Of a stretch of 64,000 nucleotides of DNA, positions 1 to 10,738 are shown piece after piece. Made by a program: the position numbers and the translations under genes. The notes below the pieces were generated by a model that was not told the origin of the DNA, made no database searches, and saw only the letters and a list, made by a program, of their open reading frames with translations. This DNA is from Macrosoma leucophasiata. Taxonomy: Eukaryota; Arthropoda; Insecta; Lepidoptera; Hedylidae. The stretch is taken from contig JAWQUS010000032.1 of the NCBI GenBank assembly GCA_036365455.1, positions 14,020,001 through 14,084,000 of the forward strand, read 5' to 3'. Every line of letters starts with the position of its first letter. Within the stretch, counting starts at the first letter, position 1.

Positions 1-181
1 ATGCAAAGTCACGTGCATATTTAAGACAGGTAATTTGCATATGCTCATTAATCATTTATAGATCTCAGTATGATCAAAAGTTATTCGTTAGAAAATATTT
101 ACTTTTTCCTGTTTATATAAAAAATCTAATTTGACTAAGAATTGGAATAATTTATCACGTCTACCACGGTAGTTAGAAAGC

Positions 182-305
182 GACCGAAACGTCGGTTATA
201 AGAAGAAGTTTGAGAAGAGTGTTGTATACGCGAGAAAATCCGCATAAATTAAATTCTACAATGTTTGAAGCTCGCGAAAACCTGCGAAAACGTTATAACA
301 TATTA
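182..305 (+). mobile_element. Penelope-like element 3' tail fragment
   Basis: Contains the block CGACCGAAACGTCGG followed by 'acgcgagaaaatccg' and 'gctcgcgaaaacctg'. The same order recurs at 30250-30350, directly downstream of a Penelope-like endonuclease fragment. No coding sequence remains here. Family assignment rests on that second copy. Confidence 0.45.
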
Positions 306-310
306 AATAC

Positions 311-530
311 TAGCTGTTGCCCGCGGCTCCGCCCGCGTGTAGGTCGGTTTTCGCGTAACCTGTGGAAACTCATCAAATCATCTCATTGCATCCCGCAGGA
401 ATATTTTGGATATGTGTTAATCGAAGTTACCCTATCTGTGTGCCAAATTTCATGAAAATGGGTTCAGCAGTTTTTGCGTGAAGGAATAACAAACAAACTA
501 ACATACAAACTTTCACATTTATAATATTTA
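311..530 (+). repeat. GC-headed dispersed repeat (TAGCTGTTGCCCGCGGC type)
   Basis: Opens with the GC-rich head TAGCTGTTGCCCGCGGCTCC, has a middle with 'ccaaatttcatgaaaatggg', and closes with 'cacatttataatattta'. Other copies start at 3561, 44964, 58567 and 58745. Such repeats are very common in Lepidoptera and often carry GACA/GTCY runs near the end. No coding capacity is seen. Confidence 0.7.
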
Positions 531-670
531 TACGATTATTATATCCTATGCTCTATTTCATGTACCGATCGCTTGCAATGCGCCTTATCGTAAACGGCTG
601 TTTCAATGAATAAATTTGTCACTTTCCCGCCAAAGTCAAAGTAAAGTCGTATAAAAATAATCTTCACCTA

Positions 671-1206
671 CAAAACAGCCAAGTGCGAGTCGGAGTCGCG
701 CACATAGGTTTTCATACCATAATCTACAAAACAATGCAAAAATCACGTTTGTTGTATAGGAGCCCCGTTAAATATTCTATTTTGATTATTTATTTAAAAG
801 TGCATATTATTATAAACTAAATATTCTGTGCATATTTTAAACGTCAACCTGTTGCCGTTACTAAACTTATCGAGCAATAAAAAAAGTGTTTATGACTGAG
901 AACCTCATTAATATTTTCATTTTATTCTGTTTTAAGTATTTGTTATTATAGTGGCAAAAGAAATACAATGTCTGTGAAAATTTCATCTCTCTAGCTATAA
1001 CGGTTCATGATACAACATTGTGACAGACGGACAAACAAACAGAGGAGTCTTCAAAATGATATTTTAATATTGAATGATATTTAAGGTATTTAATAATATA
1101 ACACTTGCAGAGCCCCGCAGTTCCACTTGCAATCAGAAAATAATGAATACCCTTTTAGTTTTAAACTTTATAAGCCGACTTCGACTTTGTTCGGCTGTTT
1201 TTGGGG
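671..1206. mobile_element. TIR-type repeat with AAAACAGCCAAGTGCGAGTC end
   Basis: The left end (AAAACAGCC followed by an AGTCGGAGTCG block) and right end (AAGCCGACTTCGACTTTG, then CGGCTGTTTTT) form an imperfect inverted repeat. The interior has stop codons in all frames and a 'gacagacggacaaacaaac' run. Related sequence is at 28861-29490. It is a non-coding element, and its superfamily cannot be stated. Confidence 0.5.
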
Positions 1207-1318
1207 TGCCGTAACATAATTGTGGCTATGGTACACAAAAATATTTTTTCAAATCCGACCATTGTTCGGCACCATATAGCAACACCATATAGCACAACAA
1301 ATTTTTATAAACAATGAC

Positions 1319-1981
1319 AAAATTCAATTTGTTGATGACGCTACCTTCTTGGGAATAACGCTTGACTCGAAGTTACAATGGGGACCACATATTAGGCAGT
1401 TAGCGAAACGTCTGAGTGCCGCAGCTTATGCTGTTAGAAAAATTAGGCAATTAACTGATATAGACACTGCAAGACTTGTTTATTTTAGCTATTTTCACAG
1501 TGTCATGTCATATGGTATTTTATTGTGGGGTCGAGCGGCTGATGTACAATCAATTTTCGTATTACAAAAGAGAGCCATTAGAGCGATGTATAACTTACGT
1601 AGTCGTGATTCTTTGAAAGAACTATTTAAAGAAATAAATATAATGACAGTCCCTTGCCATTACATCTATGACAATATACTTTTCGCGAGGAAAAATTTAC
1701 ATCTGTTTGATAAAATCTCCGATAGGCATAGTTATAATACGAGGAATAAGAACAAGCTGTCTCTGCCAAGTTTTCGACTGACGAAAACTAATACATCTTT
1801 CCTAAAATATAGTGTAGAATTTTATAACAAAATCCCATCCGGGATTGCTGAACTCACCGATAGTAAATTCAAAGCATTAATTAAACGCAATCTATGTAAA
1901 AAGGCTTACTATAAACTCGAGGACTATCTCAAGGATAGAAATGTTTGGCTAAATGCTGATCTAGCTCCACAAGGGTGTTAA
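1319..1981 (+). pseudogene. LINE reverse transcriptase C-terminal part (5'-truncated non-LTR retrotransposon)
   Basis: This 5'-truncated frame reads FLGITLDSKLQWGPHI, then a long helical tract with 'YFSYFHSVMSYGILLWG' and 'LQKRAIRAMYNL', ending LAPQGC. That is the typical thumb and C-terminal region found downstream of the polymerase motifs in CR1/Jockey-group LINE proteins of insects. The catalytic YADD box, fingers/palm and the N-terminal endonuclease are all absent, so it cannot encode an active enzyme. The frame is open upstream to about 1319 without a true start codon, because the element is cut there. The frame is otherwise uninterrupted for about 210 codons, so it is not very old. A 3' UTR-like tract follows. 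The exact clade is uncertain. Confidence 0.75.
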
Positions 1982-2325
1982 ATGTAATAATTAAAGTGTA
2001 ATGTTGATATTATATTGTTAATTTTAAATTTGTTTAAATTATGGAAAATTGTAAAAATATGCCTAAGAGATATTTTAAAAAGAGCCGACTGAGTTTTTCC
2101 GGCATGTTTTTCTCAGATCATATTGGCCTTTGGAACTTTGCCGGTGAATGACAAAGAATGACTCTTTTTTCTTTTCTTTTTACTCTTTGTTATCAGTTTG
2201 TAAAGAGGAAATGAGACATTCTACTGATATACTTTTTACATTAGTTTATTACATTTAGTTTTATCTTAGTGATATTCTTGACTTTACATATATTTTTTAT
2301 CTTGTTTGACATGTATATCAATTGT
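1982..2325 (+). mobile_element. LINE 3' UTR
   Basis: AT-rich sequence following the LINE stop codon. Motifs such as 'gaatgacaaagaatg' and 'tgacatgtatatcaattg' recur in similar order at 44120-44400, where no coding part remains, which supports a shared LINE 3' untranslated region. Confidence 0.5.
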
Positions 2326-2760
2326 TTTTTTTTTTTGGTTTTATGGCATCGCTATTACGCATATTGCCAGTGTCTAGTAAAACGATATTTCGTATTTATT
2401 TAAGCAGCATAAAAGTAAGTATAATATAGTCATCAAGTATAATATGTAAGTATCAAGTATATAAGTTATCAAGTATAATATGTCAGTTAAGTGAGTTACA
2501 ATCAAGTTATTCGAGTAAAGCGATGGCTACTTTACCAGAACATTTACAATGAAGTTTTGGAGGCAACCTGAAAGGTCGTGTTTTCGCACTGTTATTCTAT
2601 TTCACTATACACGGGCACTGTAATAAACCTATATCAAACAAAATGCCACCAACTTTATTCAATATTACTTAAAAATACACCAAGAAAATGAAATAAAATA
2701 AGAGCACCATACGCCTCTTTCAAGGTTCCCGCCAAAACTCCATATCAATTGTTGTTCACT
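2326..2760 (-). mobile_element. Family F poly(A) retroposon
   Basis: Begins on the plus strand with a T-run and 'atggcatcgctattacgc', and includes 'ctatttcactatacacggg' and 'aaatgccaccaactttat'. The same order recurs at 41889-42320 and, on the other strand, at 51708-51995. The T-run is therefore a 3' poly(A) tail of a minus-strand retroposon. No ORF is seen. Confidence 0.65.
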
Positions 2761-2855
2761 TTAATTTATTTTGTTTGTTTTTTGACGTGTCATAAGAGGT
2801 GCCTGTCACCCTAAATGAATAAATGAGTTTCTGATTCTGATTCTGATTCGGATTC
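2761..2855 (+). repeat. LINE-type tail ending in (TGATTC)n
   Basis: 'aataaatgagtttctgattc' is followed by several TGATTC-type hexamer units. This resembles a LINE 3' end with a short tandem tail. Confidence 0.4.
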
Positions 2856-3138
2856 AACACAGGTCACCGGCCGCGGCGGACTGGAGGGGAGTTGCCATAG
2901 CGTTTATCACCGATGCAAAACAATCTATCATTTTTTGCGGGGGGAAATGCGTGTGACACACACGCACACTACAAAAATCGATTTCTACAAAACTCACACC
3001 TTGACTTTAACAAAATACAGTAACAATTTCACGCACACATTTAAACATCTAGGCGACAGGCATAGGCCCATTTGGGCTTCTACTTTGACAGAGGGGAAAG
3101 CCTGCATATGGCTACTCCCCTCCGGTGTTGCTCTGTGT
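2850..3138. mobile_element. Family G hAT-type MITE (eroded left end)
   Basis: Shares 'ccggccgcggcgga', 'ttttttgcggggggaaatg', 'aacatctaggcgacagg' and 'ctcccctccggtgttgctct' with the copies at 14236, 45633 and 47331. The left TIR is degraded compared with CATAGAGCAAC in the others. Apparent ORFs across it are not genes. Confidence 0.65.
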
Positions 3139-3429
3139 TCGGCACCTCCAAACTACCTACCTAATTCTTACTCTGCTTATTGAATATTAAGAAAGAATGG
3201 TCGTGACCGTGAACTCACAAAAAAGCGACTTTTCGTGTTACATAGTTCGTTGCTAGGTTACTTACATAACTTATCGATTTGTATTCAAACTAAATCGTGT
3301 AGGTCAAATCATTTGAAATTAAAAAGAGGGTTCAGAATGTTCAGATAGGTACGATACGGCGTAAAAAGAAGGTACGAGGTACAACAACAAAAATAGATAA
3401 AAATAACAGGCAAAATGCGTGTCGGGACA

Positions 3430-3560
3430 CAATGTAGGGTTTCGTTTTTTAACCGACTTCAAAAAGGAGGAGGTTTTGAATTCACCTCTATGTTTTTTTT
3501 TTGTAGGTACATTATGCGATTTCTCCGGCGTTTGTGGGCCGATTTCCAAAATTATTTTTT
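3430..3560 (+). repeat. Low-complexity dispersed repeat ('aaccgacttcaaaaaggagg')
   Basis: The phrase 'aaccgacttcaaaaaggagg' followed by a T-run is a frequent lepidopteran repeat fragment. There is only one copy in this window, so this rests on general familiarity. Confidence 0.3.
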
Positions 3561-3750
3561 ATTAGCCGTTGCCCGCGGCTTCGCCCACGTGGATGTCGTT
3601 TTGTAAATAACTAAGTAGCCTATGTTCTTTCTCAAAGTCAGCTCTATCTCTGTACCAAATTCCGTTAAAATCGGTTCAGTCGTTTGGACGTGAAAAGGTA
3701 ACAGACAGACAGACAGAGTTATTTTCGCATTTATAATATTAGTAGGGATT
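3561..3750 (+). repeat. GC-headed dispersed repeat with GACA run
   Basis: Head 'ttagccgttgcccgcggc', then 'aagtagcctatgttctttc', a GACA microsatellite near 3700, and the end 'atttataatattagtaggg'. Nearly the same sequence is at 44964-45138. Confidence 0.7.
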
Positions 3751-3844
3751 TGAAAGCCTATACTTCCGCGGTGGTCCCATTACCATGAAGTCAGCATGTG
3801 ATGATGGAATCCTAGAGAAATCGAGAGAAATCTTTCTTTCCTTC

Positions 3845-3985
3845 ACATTTATTGCATTACATACAAATAATGATACAAATATTAGTCGCGGTACGGGGAT
3901 CGAACCCGTTTGTGAGATGACCCTTCGAACCAAAGGGTCGTCGCACAAACAGATCCAGATTATCCAGCAGAACAGAAAATCCAGC
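3845..3985 (-). mobile_element. Family E tRNA-derived SINE fragment
   Basis: On the minus strand it reads 'gggttcgatccccgtac', matching an RNA polymerase III B box (GGTTCGANTCC), flanked by 'aagggtc' and 'gcgactaatatttgtatc'. Related copies at 10739 and 43967 share the same B box and the following 'ggacaaata' tract. Confidence 0.55.
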
Positions 3986-4166
3986 TTTTCGCTTACGTCA
4001 TTCGGATACAATTTTTTTTTTCTTATATCATAGCTTTGATCTTAGAAATGGCAATAGCTAGGCCTACATTCAGGGAATTCTTCGCTAATCCAAAATCAAT
4101 CAAAAAGCTTTTATTACCATAAATTAAATGTCCGTGTAATCAAGAGGCCAGTTTCATTCAGTATTA

Positions 4167-4410
4167 GTATAGGTCGCGCCACGTAAAAAGAACGCTGGAA
4201 GAAAGTAGAAGGGATGTGTTTGCGCATCGGTACACTCGCGCACGAAAGTACTAGCCCTATTGGTTTATTTTTGATCTAGCTTTCGCTTGCGGTTTCGTGT
4301 ATTGGTAGGCAGATTGAAAACTATATTACATAGAATAACATAAAATGAAATAAAAACACATGACGCGCAGCTTGACCGCCAGCGTTCTTTTTACCTGGCG
4401 CGACCTATAC
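4167..4410. mobile_element. MITE with TIRs of about 30 bp
   Basis: The left end GTATAGGTCGCGCCACGTAA continues into 'aaagaacgctgg'. The right end is its reverse complement with a single mismatch, a TIR of about 32 bp around a 244-bp non-coding element. No transposase is encoded and the superfamily is not determined. Confidence 0.75.
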
Positions 4411-4617
4411 CTCAGTACTGAGATCTTTAGGTTTTAGGATATCTGTAATAACAATAGGCTGCAGAACGCATTTACCATCATAAACTGAACTCCAGCTTGT
4501 CACACAAAATAATTTAAGTAAACTTCTGACAGTAACAAAAAATGGAAAGAAAAATTTTACTTCAGCGAGGGATGGAACTTGTGACCGCAGGATAACTTAA
4601 TACAATACTTTATTGGT

Positions 4618-4755
4618 GACTAGCTATCTCCGCGACTTCGTCCGCGTGATAATTTATGATTGTTCAGTATCGAGTTCGTTAGTTTGTCGAAGTCGTGGGC
4701 AAAGCCGGCACAGCGTTCCCAAGATTAGCCCCGCCAAACAGACAGACAGACAAAA
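4618..4755 (+). repeat. GC-headed dispersed repeat, short
   Basis: 'actagctatctccgcgactt' followed by 'cgtccgcgtgataat', ending in a GACA run near 4740. A shortened relative of the copies at 3561 and 44964. Confidence 0.45.
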
Positions 4756-4818
4756 AAGGTAAAAAAGATGTTTTGGTATATGTACCGTGTATACATACAT
4801 ATGCATTTAGTAAAAAGT

Positions 4819-4995
4819 TTTTTTTTATGTTATGAAAGTGGCAAACAAGCTTGCAGTTCACATTGATGTTAAGTGATGACTGCAGCCTATAGACACCTAT
4901 ACAAAGACCAAAGGTCAAAATGCAGATGCGTTACCACTTCTGAGGCTTAAGGTTTTATGCCTCTGTGCCGGAAATTACAGGACCGTACATTACCA
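4819..4995 (-). mobile_element. Family A retroposon, 5'-truncated
   Basis: Starts with a T-run (reverse of the 3' A-run) and 'agtggcaaacaagc', then 'tgatgttaagtgatgactgc', ending inside 'gccggaaattacagg'. The 5' part of the family is missing. Confidence 0.7.
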
Positions 4996-5326
4996 ATTAA
5001 GTAATTGAATATTGAAGCCTATAAAAATCTTCATAAAAAGCAGAGATTTCCGTAAAGATACGTTGTCAGTTTGACACTTTTAACGTCTAAGCTGTTACAT
5101 CTCTGTGTCTTCAATTACGAGGTCGCAGATTACCATATGCGTTGTGACCCCTCAGGCCTATATTCCCTCTGTGATAGAAATTACGAAGCCACACATAAAA
5201 TGTATAAATTTATTGTATAATTATTTGGAATGGAACAACGGCGGCCGAACCATTCCAATAGGGCAGTAGTAGAAATAACAACGTGGAACGGGCAGCAGCA
5301 GCGTCCCGCGTTATGGTATATTAAAA

Positions 5327-5400
5327 TAATAATAATGGGAACCCATTATACGACCCACTGCTGGGCACGAGTCTCTCCCCTTTTTTGGGGGGAGGGTTAT
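5327..5400 (-). mobile_element. Family B 5S-derived SINE, 3' tail only
   Basis: 'aataataatgggaacccatt' followed by 'cccactgctgggcacgagtc' matches the 3' ends of the complete family B copies on the opposite strand. Confidence 0.6.
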
Positions 5401-5482
5401 GGTATATTCTTTCCTAATGATGCACAATACTGTTTTGTCTGCTGACTGCGTTTTTACGGAAGGCTTTCTCCAGCAGTGGACG

Positions 5483-5766
5483 TTTTTTATGTAATGAAAG
5501 TGGCAAACAAAGATGCAGTTCACATTGATGTTTAGTGATGACTGCAGCCTATAGACACCTACACAAAGACCAGAAGTCAAAATGGAGATGCGTTACCGCT
5601 TCTGAGGCCTAAGGTGTTATGCCTCTGAGCCGGAAATTACAGGGCCGTACATTACCACCTGATCGGAACACGATAGTGCTGAACACTACCATTTAGCGGC
5701 AAGTATATTAGGTAATGCGATGGTGCTTACGACCGCGAGCTCCGTCACTGGAGCTCTACCACCAGT
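5483..5766 (-). mobile_element. Family A retroposon, full length
   Basis: Complete copy from the T-run to 'ggagctctaccaccagt', about 284 bp. Read on the minus strand it opens ACTGGTGGTAGAGCTCC, contains a small hairpin (AGCTCC / GGAGCT), and ends in a short A-run. No ORF. Its behaviour suggests a SINE or non-autonomous LINE derivative. No clear pol III boxes are seen. Confidence 0.75.
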
Positions 5767-6181
5767 AAAAACGTCTTTCGGCTGAAGTGATAATGGAAAA
5801 ATGCGAATACCTCTAACAACCCAACCCAGATGTTTTTGATATCGATATATCGATACCTTTTTGATGTTTACACCCCTACGCATAAGAAAGCGAACAAAGG
5901 TCTATCACCCTAAAGGCGCGGCCACACCGGCCTCGACAAGTAATCAATGGGTGAAGGCCCGCCATATTACGACATTATGGAAGCAATTGGCATAGAATGG
6001 GGACCAGGGAACGATAAATGAACGCAAGGTTCGAGCTATAGTTGTATGTGGCGCGACCTTCATTGTACTCAAGAGTTTGATTAGCTTTCGATGGTCAATC
6101 GAATCGTTTGGAGAATGTACCAAGGTGGTATGTTTTAATTAACACTCAAAGCCCTTAGACAAATTTATTATAACACCTGAT

Positions 6182-6723
6182 TACAGTATCCAACATTATT
6201 AATATTGCACATCGACCTTAGGAAGTACAGTTCGGGTTTGTAAAGCGTCATCTCTTTCGCACACAACCAATGTGAGTTTTTTTTATGTAATGGAAGTTGT
6301 AAACAAGCATGCAGTTCACATTGATGTTAAGTTATGACTGCAGCCTATAGTCACTTACACAAAGACCAAGGTCAAAATGCAGATGCGTTACCACTCCTGA
6401 GGCCAAAGGTATTATGCCTCTGTGCCGAAAATTACACGGTCGTACATAACCACCTGACCGGAACACGATAGTGCTGAACACTACCATTTAGCGGCTAGTA
6501 TATTAGGTAATGCGGTGCTGCCTACGCCCCCGAGCTCTGTCACTGGAGCTCTACCACCAGTAAAATAGTTTTGTCGTGACCATTTTCATCAAATTTTGAT
6601 TAATACCAGGACATCATTGCTTACGTAGGCAATGTGCAGCTGATCTCTCGCTTTACGAAGTTGAAACTAGCCGATTGTCGTTTTCGTAGTCCCGATGTGG
6701 AATATTTCTTGCTGGATACTGTA
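6182..6723. mobile_element. Family H mariner-type MITE interrupted by family A
   Basis: The outer ends 'acagtatccaacattatt' and 'ttgctggatactgt' are a decayed form of the CAGTACTCAACAATTAATA terminal repeat seen at 6780, bounded by TA on both sides. A family A copy (6277-6561) lies inside, so family A inserted after this element. Confidence 0.6.
6277..6561 (-). mobile_element. Family A retroposon, full length, nested in family H
   Basis: T-run, 'gttcacattgatgttaag' and the end 'ggagctctaccaccag' identify it. The flanks on both sides belong to the same mariner-type MITE. Confidence 0.7.
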
Positions 6724-6779
6724 CGTTCGTGAAGATTCAAAAAACATTATATTACGGTTCGCTTACTGACATTTGTGTA

Positions 6780-7035
6780 TACAGTACTCAACAATTAATA
6801 TTGCACATGGAGCCTGCGAAAGAGACGATCGGCTCGTTTCGACTTCGTAGAGCGTTATCTCTGTTTCACACTGCCTACGTAAGCACTGACAGTCCGGTAT
6901 TGGTCAAAACTTGATTAAAATGGTCGACAAACGTCAAATAGGTACGGTGCGAAAGAGATGAGGCTCTACAGACCCGAAATAAGCCGAAGTCTCCTTCCTC
7001 AGCTCGATGTGCTATATTTATTGTTGAGCACTGTA
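6780..7035. mobile_element. Family H mariner-type MITE, full length
   Basis: The left end is TA then CAGTACTCAACAATTAATA and 'ttgcacat'. The right end is the inverse, closing 'ttgttgagcactg' then TA. TA target duplication plus CAGT termini are the hallmarks of Tc1/mariner elements. The 252-bp interior is non-coding. Other copies are at 43396 and, split, at 40431/41250. Confidence 0.75.
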
Positions 7036-7525
7036 CCTATTATAACCCGCGATCATTGCACTTCTATAGTCTTTGTTTATTAGATTTCTGTGGTCACCTA
7101 ACCGGGCTTAGTACCGAAATATAATCGTAATTGACTTGTAAAACTGTAGGCATAGGCTAGGATCCCACTGCAGAATCATTTCGTTCATCCAGTTATGCTG
7201 CAAACCTAATATTTGCGCATATTTATAATCTGGAGAATATATATTATGTATATCCACCTATCAAATCGAAATTTTGTGTATACCTATAACACGCGATCAT
7301 GGCACTTCTATCGTCTTTGTTTATTAGATTTCTGTGGTCACCTAACCTGGCTTAGTACCGAAATATAATCGTAATTGACTTGTAAAACTGTGGGCATAGG
7401 CTAGGATCCCACTGCAGTATCATTTCGTTCATCCAGATATGCTGCAAACCTAATATTTACGCATATGTATTTATAATCTAGAGAATATATATCCACTAAG
7501 TTGCCTATCATAATTTAGCCGCAAG
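7034..7525 (+). repeat. Tandem duplication of a unit of about 246 bp
   Basis: Two adjacent units start near 7034 and 7281. Both read 'gcgatcat.gcacttctat', 'ttctgtggtcacctaacc', 'ggctaggatcccactgcag' and 'tgctgcaaacctaatattt'. They differ by scattered substitutions and small indels. The second half of the unit also occurs inverted at 9680-9797. Confidence 0.75.
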
Positions 7526-7529
7526 TATT

Positions 7530-9369
7530 TTTAAATAGAAAGCGTGAGAGAGATAAAGTGGAAGCTGATGAGAGACTGGCGAAGAGCTTTGAGACTAACA
7601 TCAAACTCTATTGGAGGGAGGTGAAAAAGTCTAGAAGCTCTTCTCCAGTTTCTGGAATGAATAGAATAAAATCTAAGTTGGGTGACATTCTTGAGAACAC
7701 GCAGGATGTGTTAAAACGATGGAGCGAGTATTATGGGGAAATGTATGATTATGCTCACAACCCTGACGCCGGAGTTGCTGACTTGACGGTGCCGGCTTGT
7801 GAGGATATAACAATAGATGAGATTGTAAGAGCGATACGAAGTTTGAAATGTGGTAAGGCTGCGGGTATTGATCAGGTTTCTGCCGAAATGATCAAATATG
7901 GTGGTGCTGCCCTTTGGGATTCTTTCTGGGTGTTGTGCAACCTTTGCTGGAGGTCCGGAAGAATCCCAAAGGATTGGCGGTGTGCGGTCATCGTGCCTTT
8001 GTATAAAGGCAAGGGTTCACGTATGGACTGCACCAGCTATCGAGCGATCAGTTTGATCAGTTTGGCAGCTAAAGTGTATGGGAAAGTCTTAGAAAGAAGA
8101 ATGAAAGAGAAGTCCGACGGGTTGTTGTGGGATGCACAGGGTGGTTTCAGAACTGGAAGAGGATGTATGGATCAAGTTTTCTCCCTCCGCAACATCGTAG
8201 AGAAGCATCTTGCTGTGAGCCAGAAGGTTTTCTGCGGTTTTGTGGATTTGGAGAAGGCGTTTGATAGGGTATTACGAAAGGAGCTGTGGGACATTTTGCC
8301 AGAGTATGGTATTGATGGCAGTCTGCTCCGTGCAATACAGTCCACGTATGTGGGCTGTCAAGCATGTGTGCGGGTAGATGGTAACATGTCACCCTGGTTT
8401 GATGTTAACATCGGTGTCAAACAGGGTTGCGTGCTTTCGTCTAGGCTGTTTATTATATATCTGGACAAATGCCTCCAGAGGGTGAAGTTGATGGATGTGG
8501 GAGTGCGTATGGGTGACTTAGTGGTGAACTGTCTGCTTTACGCAGATGATGCGGTAATTGTTAGCTCTACACCATCTGGGCTACAAGCACTAGTCACAGT
8601 CATGAAAGAGGATTGTATGGAGAAAGGCTTACAATTGAATGTGGATAAAACTAAAGTATTAGTATTTGAAAGAGATGAACAGAGAACAAATGCAAGGGTA
8701 GTAGTAGATGATGCAGTGTTAGAACAGGTTGATGAAATTGTATATCTTGGATGTGCTTTTAGCAAGGATGGTAGGTACACCACTGACATAGAAAGAAGAG
8801 TGCTTGCTGGGAATTGCGTGAATGGAGCGTTGGGTAAGCTGCTAGAATCTAAACATCTCAGCCAGCGGGCTCGACTAGCCGTACATAATGCTGTACTTAC
8901 TCCAACGCTTTTATATGGAAGCGAGAGCTGGGTATGCAGGAAAGAGCATGAAAGTAAGTTGAACGCGGTCGAGATGAGATCTTTGCGCAAGATCTGCGGT
9001 GTATCACTCACCGATCGCGTTCGTAATGAAGATGTAAGAAAGAGACTTTGTGTGAATGATAGTATCGGTGTAAAAATGAAAAAAGGCATGCTCCGATGGT
9101 TCGGGCATATAGAAAGAATGTCGAATGAGCGAATGACTAAACAGATATACAATGCGAATGTGGATGGTTGCAGAGGCCCAGGAAGACCAAGGCTGACCTA
9201 CCATGACCAAATAGGTCGAGTTCTGTCTGATGGTGGGGTCAAAAGTCTTAGGAATCGGCGTGCATGTATGAAGAGAATGATGAAGGTAGACGAGGCACGA
9301 GAGGTTTGTCAGAACCGGGATGTCTGGCGCTCTACACTCTCTGCCTACCCCGTTAGGGACCTGGCGTGA
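7530..9369 (+). CDS. RTE-like LINE reverse transcriptase, 5'-truncated, frame intact
   Basis: About 603 codons from 7558 with no interruption, and the frame is open upstream to about 7530. The reverse transcriptase core is complete. From the codon at 7558 (residue 1), a GFRTGRGCMDQVF stretch lies near residue 200, VDLEKAFDRV follows, then GVKQGC, and the catalytic YADD at residues 328-331. The C-terminal part carries LRWFGHIERMS and GPGRPRLTYHDQIG. The enzyme would copy the element's RNA by target-primed reverse transcription. The N-terminal AP-type endonuclease that such LINEs need is absent, so this copy is 5'-truncated and cannot move alone. The 3' end runs into (ATAC)n rather than poly(A), as in RTE-clade elements. 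Further tails of the family are at 13729, 22609, 23414 and 54172. Clade assignment is tentative. Confidence 0.8.
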
Positions 9370-9679
9370 AGATACATACATACATATTTTTAAATAAATT
9401 ATTTTATTTTTAACAGCCAGGAAGTCTTATATGCGGCCGTTTTTATTTGGCACCCGTACCTATATATCATAATAATGAGAAAAAATAGCTTTCATTTGAT
9501 ATATAAATAATACATGTTCGTTGGACGTAAAAAGTTATCGGGGCGGAACGAAAATATGTAGGGGCGGCGAAGTATGCAACGGCAGCCGTGATTTATCAGA
9601 ATCTTTATACATATTGCCGTGAAATGGACGATATTTTATCGAAAAAACAAGTAAAAAAATCTTTTCCCAAAAAAAATTT
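9370..9679 (+). other. LINE tail and unassigned flank
   Basis: A short (ATAC)n tail follows the stop codon. After that, AT-rich sequence shows no repeat family or credible ORF that I recognise. Confidence 0.4.
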
Positions 9680-9797
9680 TGCGGCCATTTTTGATAGGCA
9701 ACGTAGTGGATATATATTCTCTAGATTATACATATGCGTAAATATTAGGTTTGCAGCATATCTGGATGAACGAAATGATTCTGCAGTGGGATCCTAG
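9680..9797 (-). repeat. Inverted copy of the arm at 7401-7525
   Basis: Reads 'ttgataggcaacgtagtgg', 'gtttgcagcatatctggatg' and 'ctgcagtgggatcctag', the reverse complement of 7401-7525. The LINE is thus bracketed by inverted arms about 120 bp long. Confidence 0.7.
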
Positions 9798-10302
9798 TAG
9801 TTTAAATCGGTCGTTATTCATTCCGAATAATTTCGATAGAACATGACATGTGTGTTGAATGTTGACATCTCAAATTTGAACGCCTACTCAGACAGTTCAG
9901 TGCCACTTATTTATACACTCTTCAGTGAATAAGCCTTTAAATTTACTTCCATAGTGCGAAGCTCAAGAACAAGTTGTTATGCCGGGTGCCGTTATCGATG
10001 TAAGCAACGCGTTTGCTTTAAAATTATTTTCTCTTGCTCAATTTTTTGCAACAACTTCAAAAATATAATAATCTTAGTTTAAAAAATGTAATTAAAATTA
10101 TTATTTTGATTAAATCATTTTAATTGTACATGTATTTCCATACTAGCACGTAGGTAGGCGACGTCGCCATGGCGTCCTAGTGAGTTAGGGCACTTACCAT
10201 CACAACATATTATATGATTATTTGCCACTTTTTAACATTGAAAAATAGAAAAACTAACCAGGTAGCTAACATTTCTGACTGTACAAGTTTTTTATATAAT
10301 GA
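9798..10302. other. No recognised feature
   Basis: AT-rich non-coding sequence. I see no repeat shared with the rest of the window and no credible ORF. Confidence 0.4.
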
Positions 10303-10557
10303 CTAGCTGACCCGGCAAACTTCGTATTGTCTCACAATGAAATAATGTGTCAAAGGTTTTATAGATACGAACTATTTGTATGGGAAAATGAAATTGTGGT
10401 TTTGACTGTTTCCCTTCAATTTCTTCATATTTTTTACTTTTTAAACCTTCTCTGGACTTCCAAAAATCATTCAAAACTAAAATTAGCCTAATCGGTCCAG
10501 CCGCTCTCGAGTTTTAGCGAGACTAACGAGCAGCAATTGTTTTTTATATATATAGAT
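10303..10557 (+). repeat. Dispersed repeat 'TAGCTGACCCGGCAAACTTC'
   Basis: Starts TAGCTGACCCGGCAAACTTC, contains 'gtttcccttcaatttcttc' and 'ctcgagttttagcgagact', and ends 'tttttatatatatag'. Copies at 32443, 33489 and 49976 keep the same order. Non-coding. Confidence 0.75.
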
Positions 10558-10738
10558 GGTGGCAAACAAGCATGCGATGCGACGACGACTGCAGCCCATA
10601 GACATCTATAGAAAATCGGAGGTCTATACGCAATACGAAGATACGTAGCCATCCCTGAGTTCGAACGGGGCCATACATTACCATCGAACTGGTACACAAT
10701 AGTGCAGACCACAACAATTTCGCGACAGATAAATTTGA
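10558..10738 (-). mobile_element. Family A retroposon, divergent copy
   Basis: 'gtggcaaacaagcatgc', 'gactgcagcccatagac' and 'ggccatacattaccatc' are in family A order, with many substitutions and deletions. Confidence 0.5.

Noticed and set aside
2935..3183. 82-codon ORF
   Set aside because: Lies within a family G MITE. The same sequence in other copies is broken.
8538..9152. 204-codon minus-strand ORF
   Set aside because: It is the antisense shadow of the LINE reverse transcriptase frame and has no features of its own.
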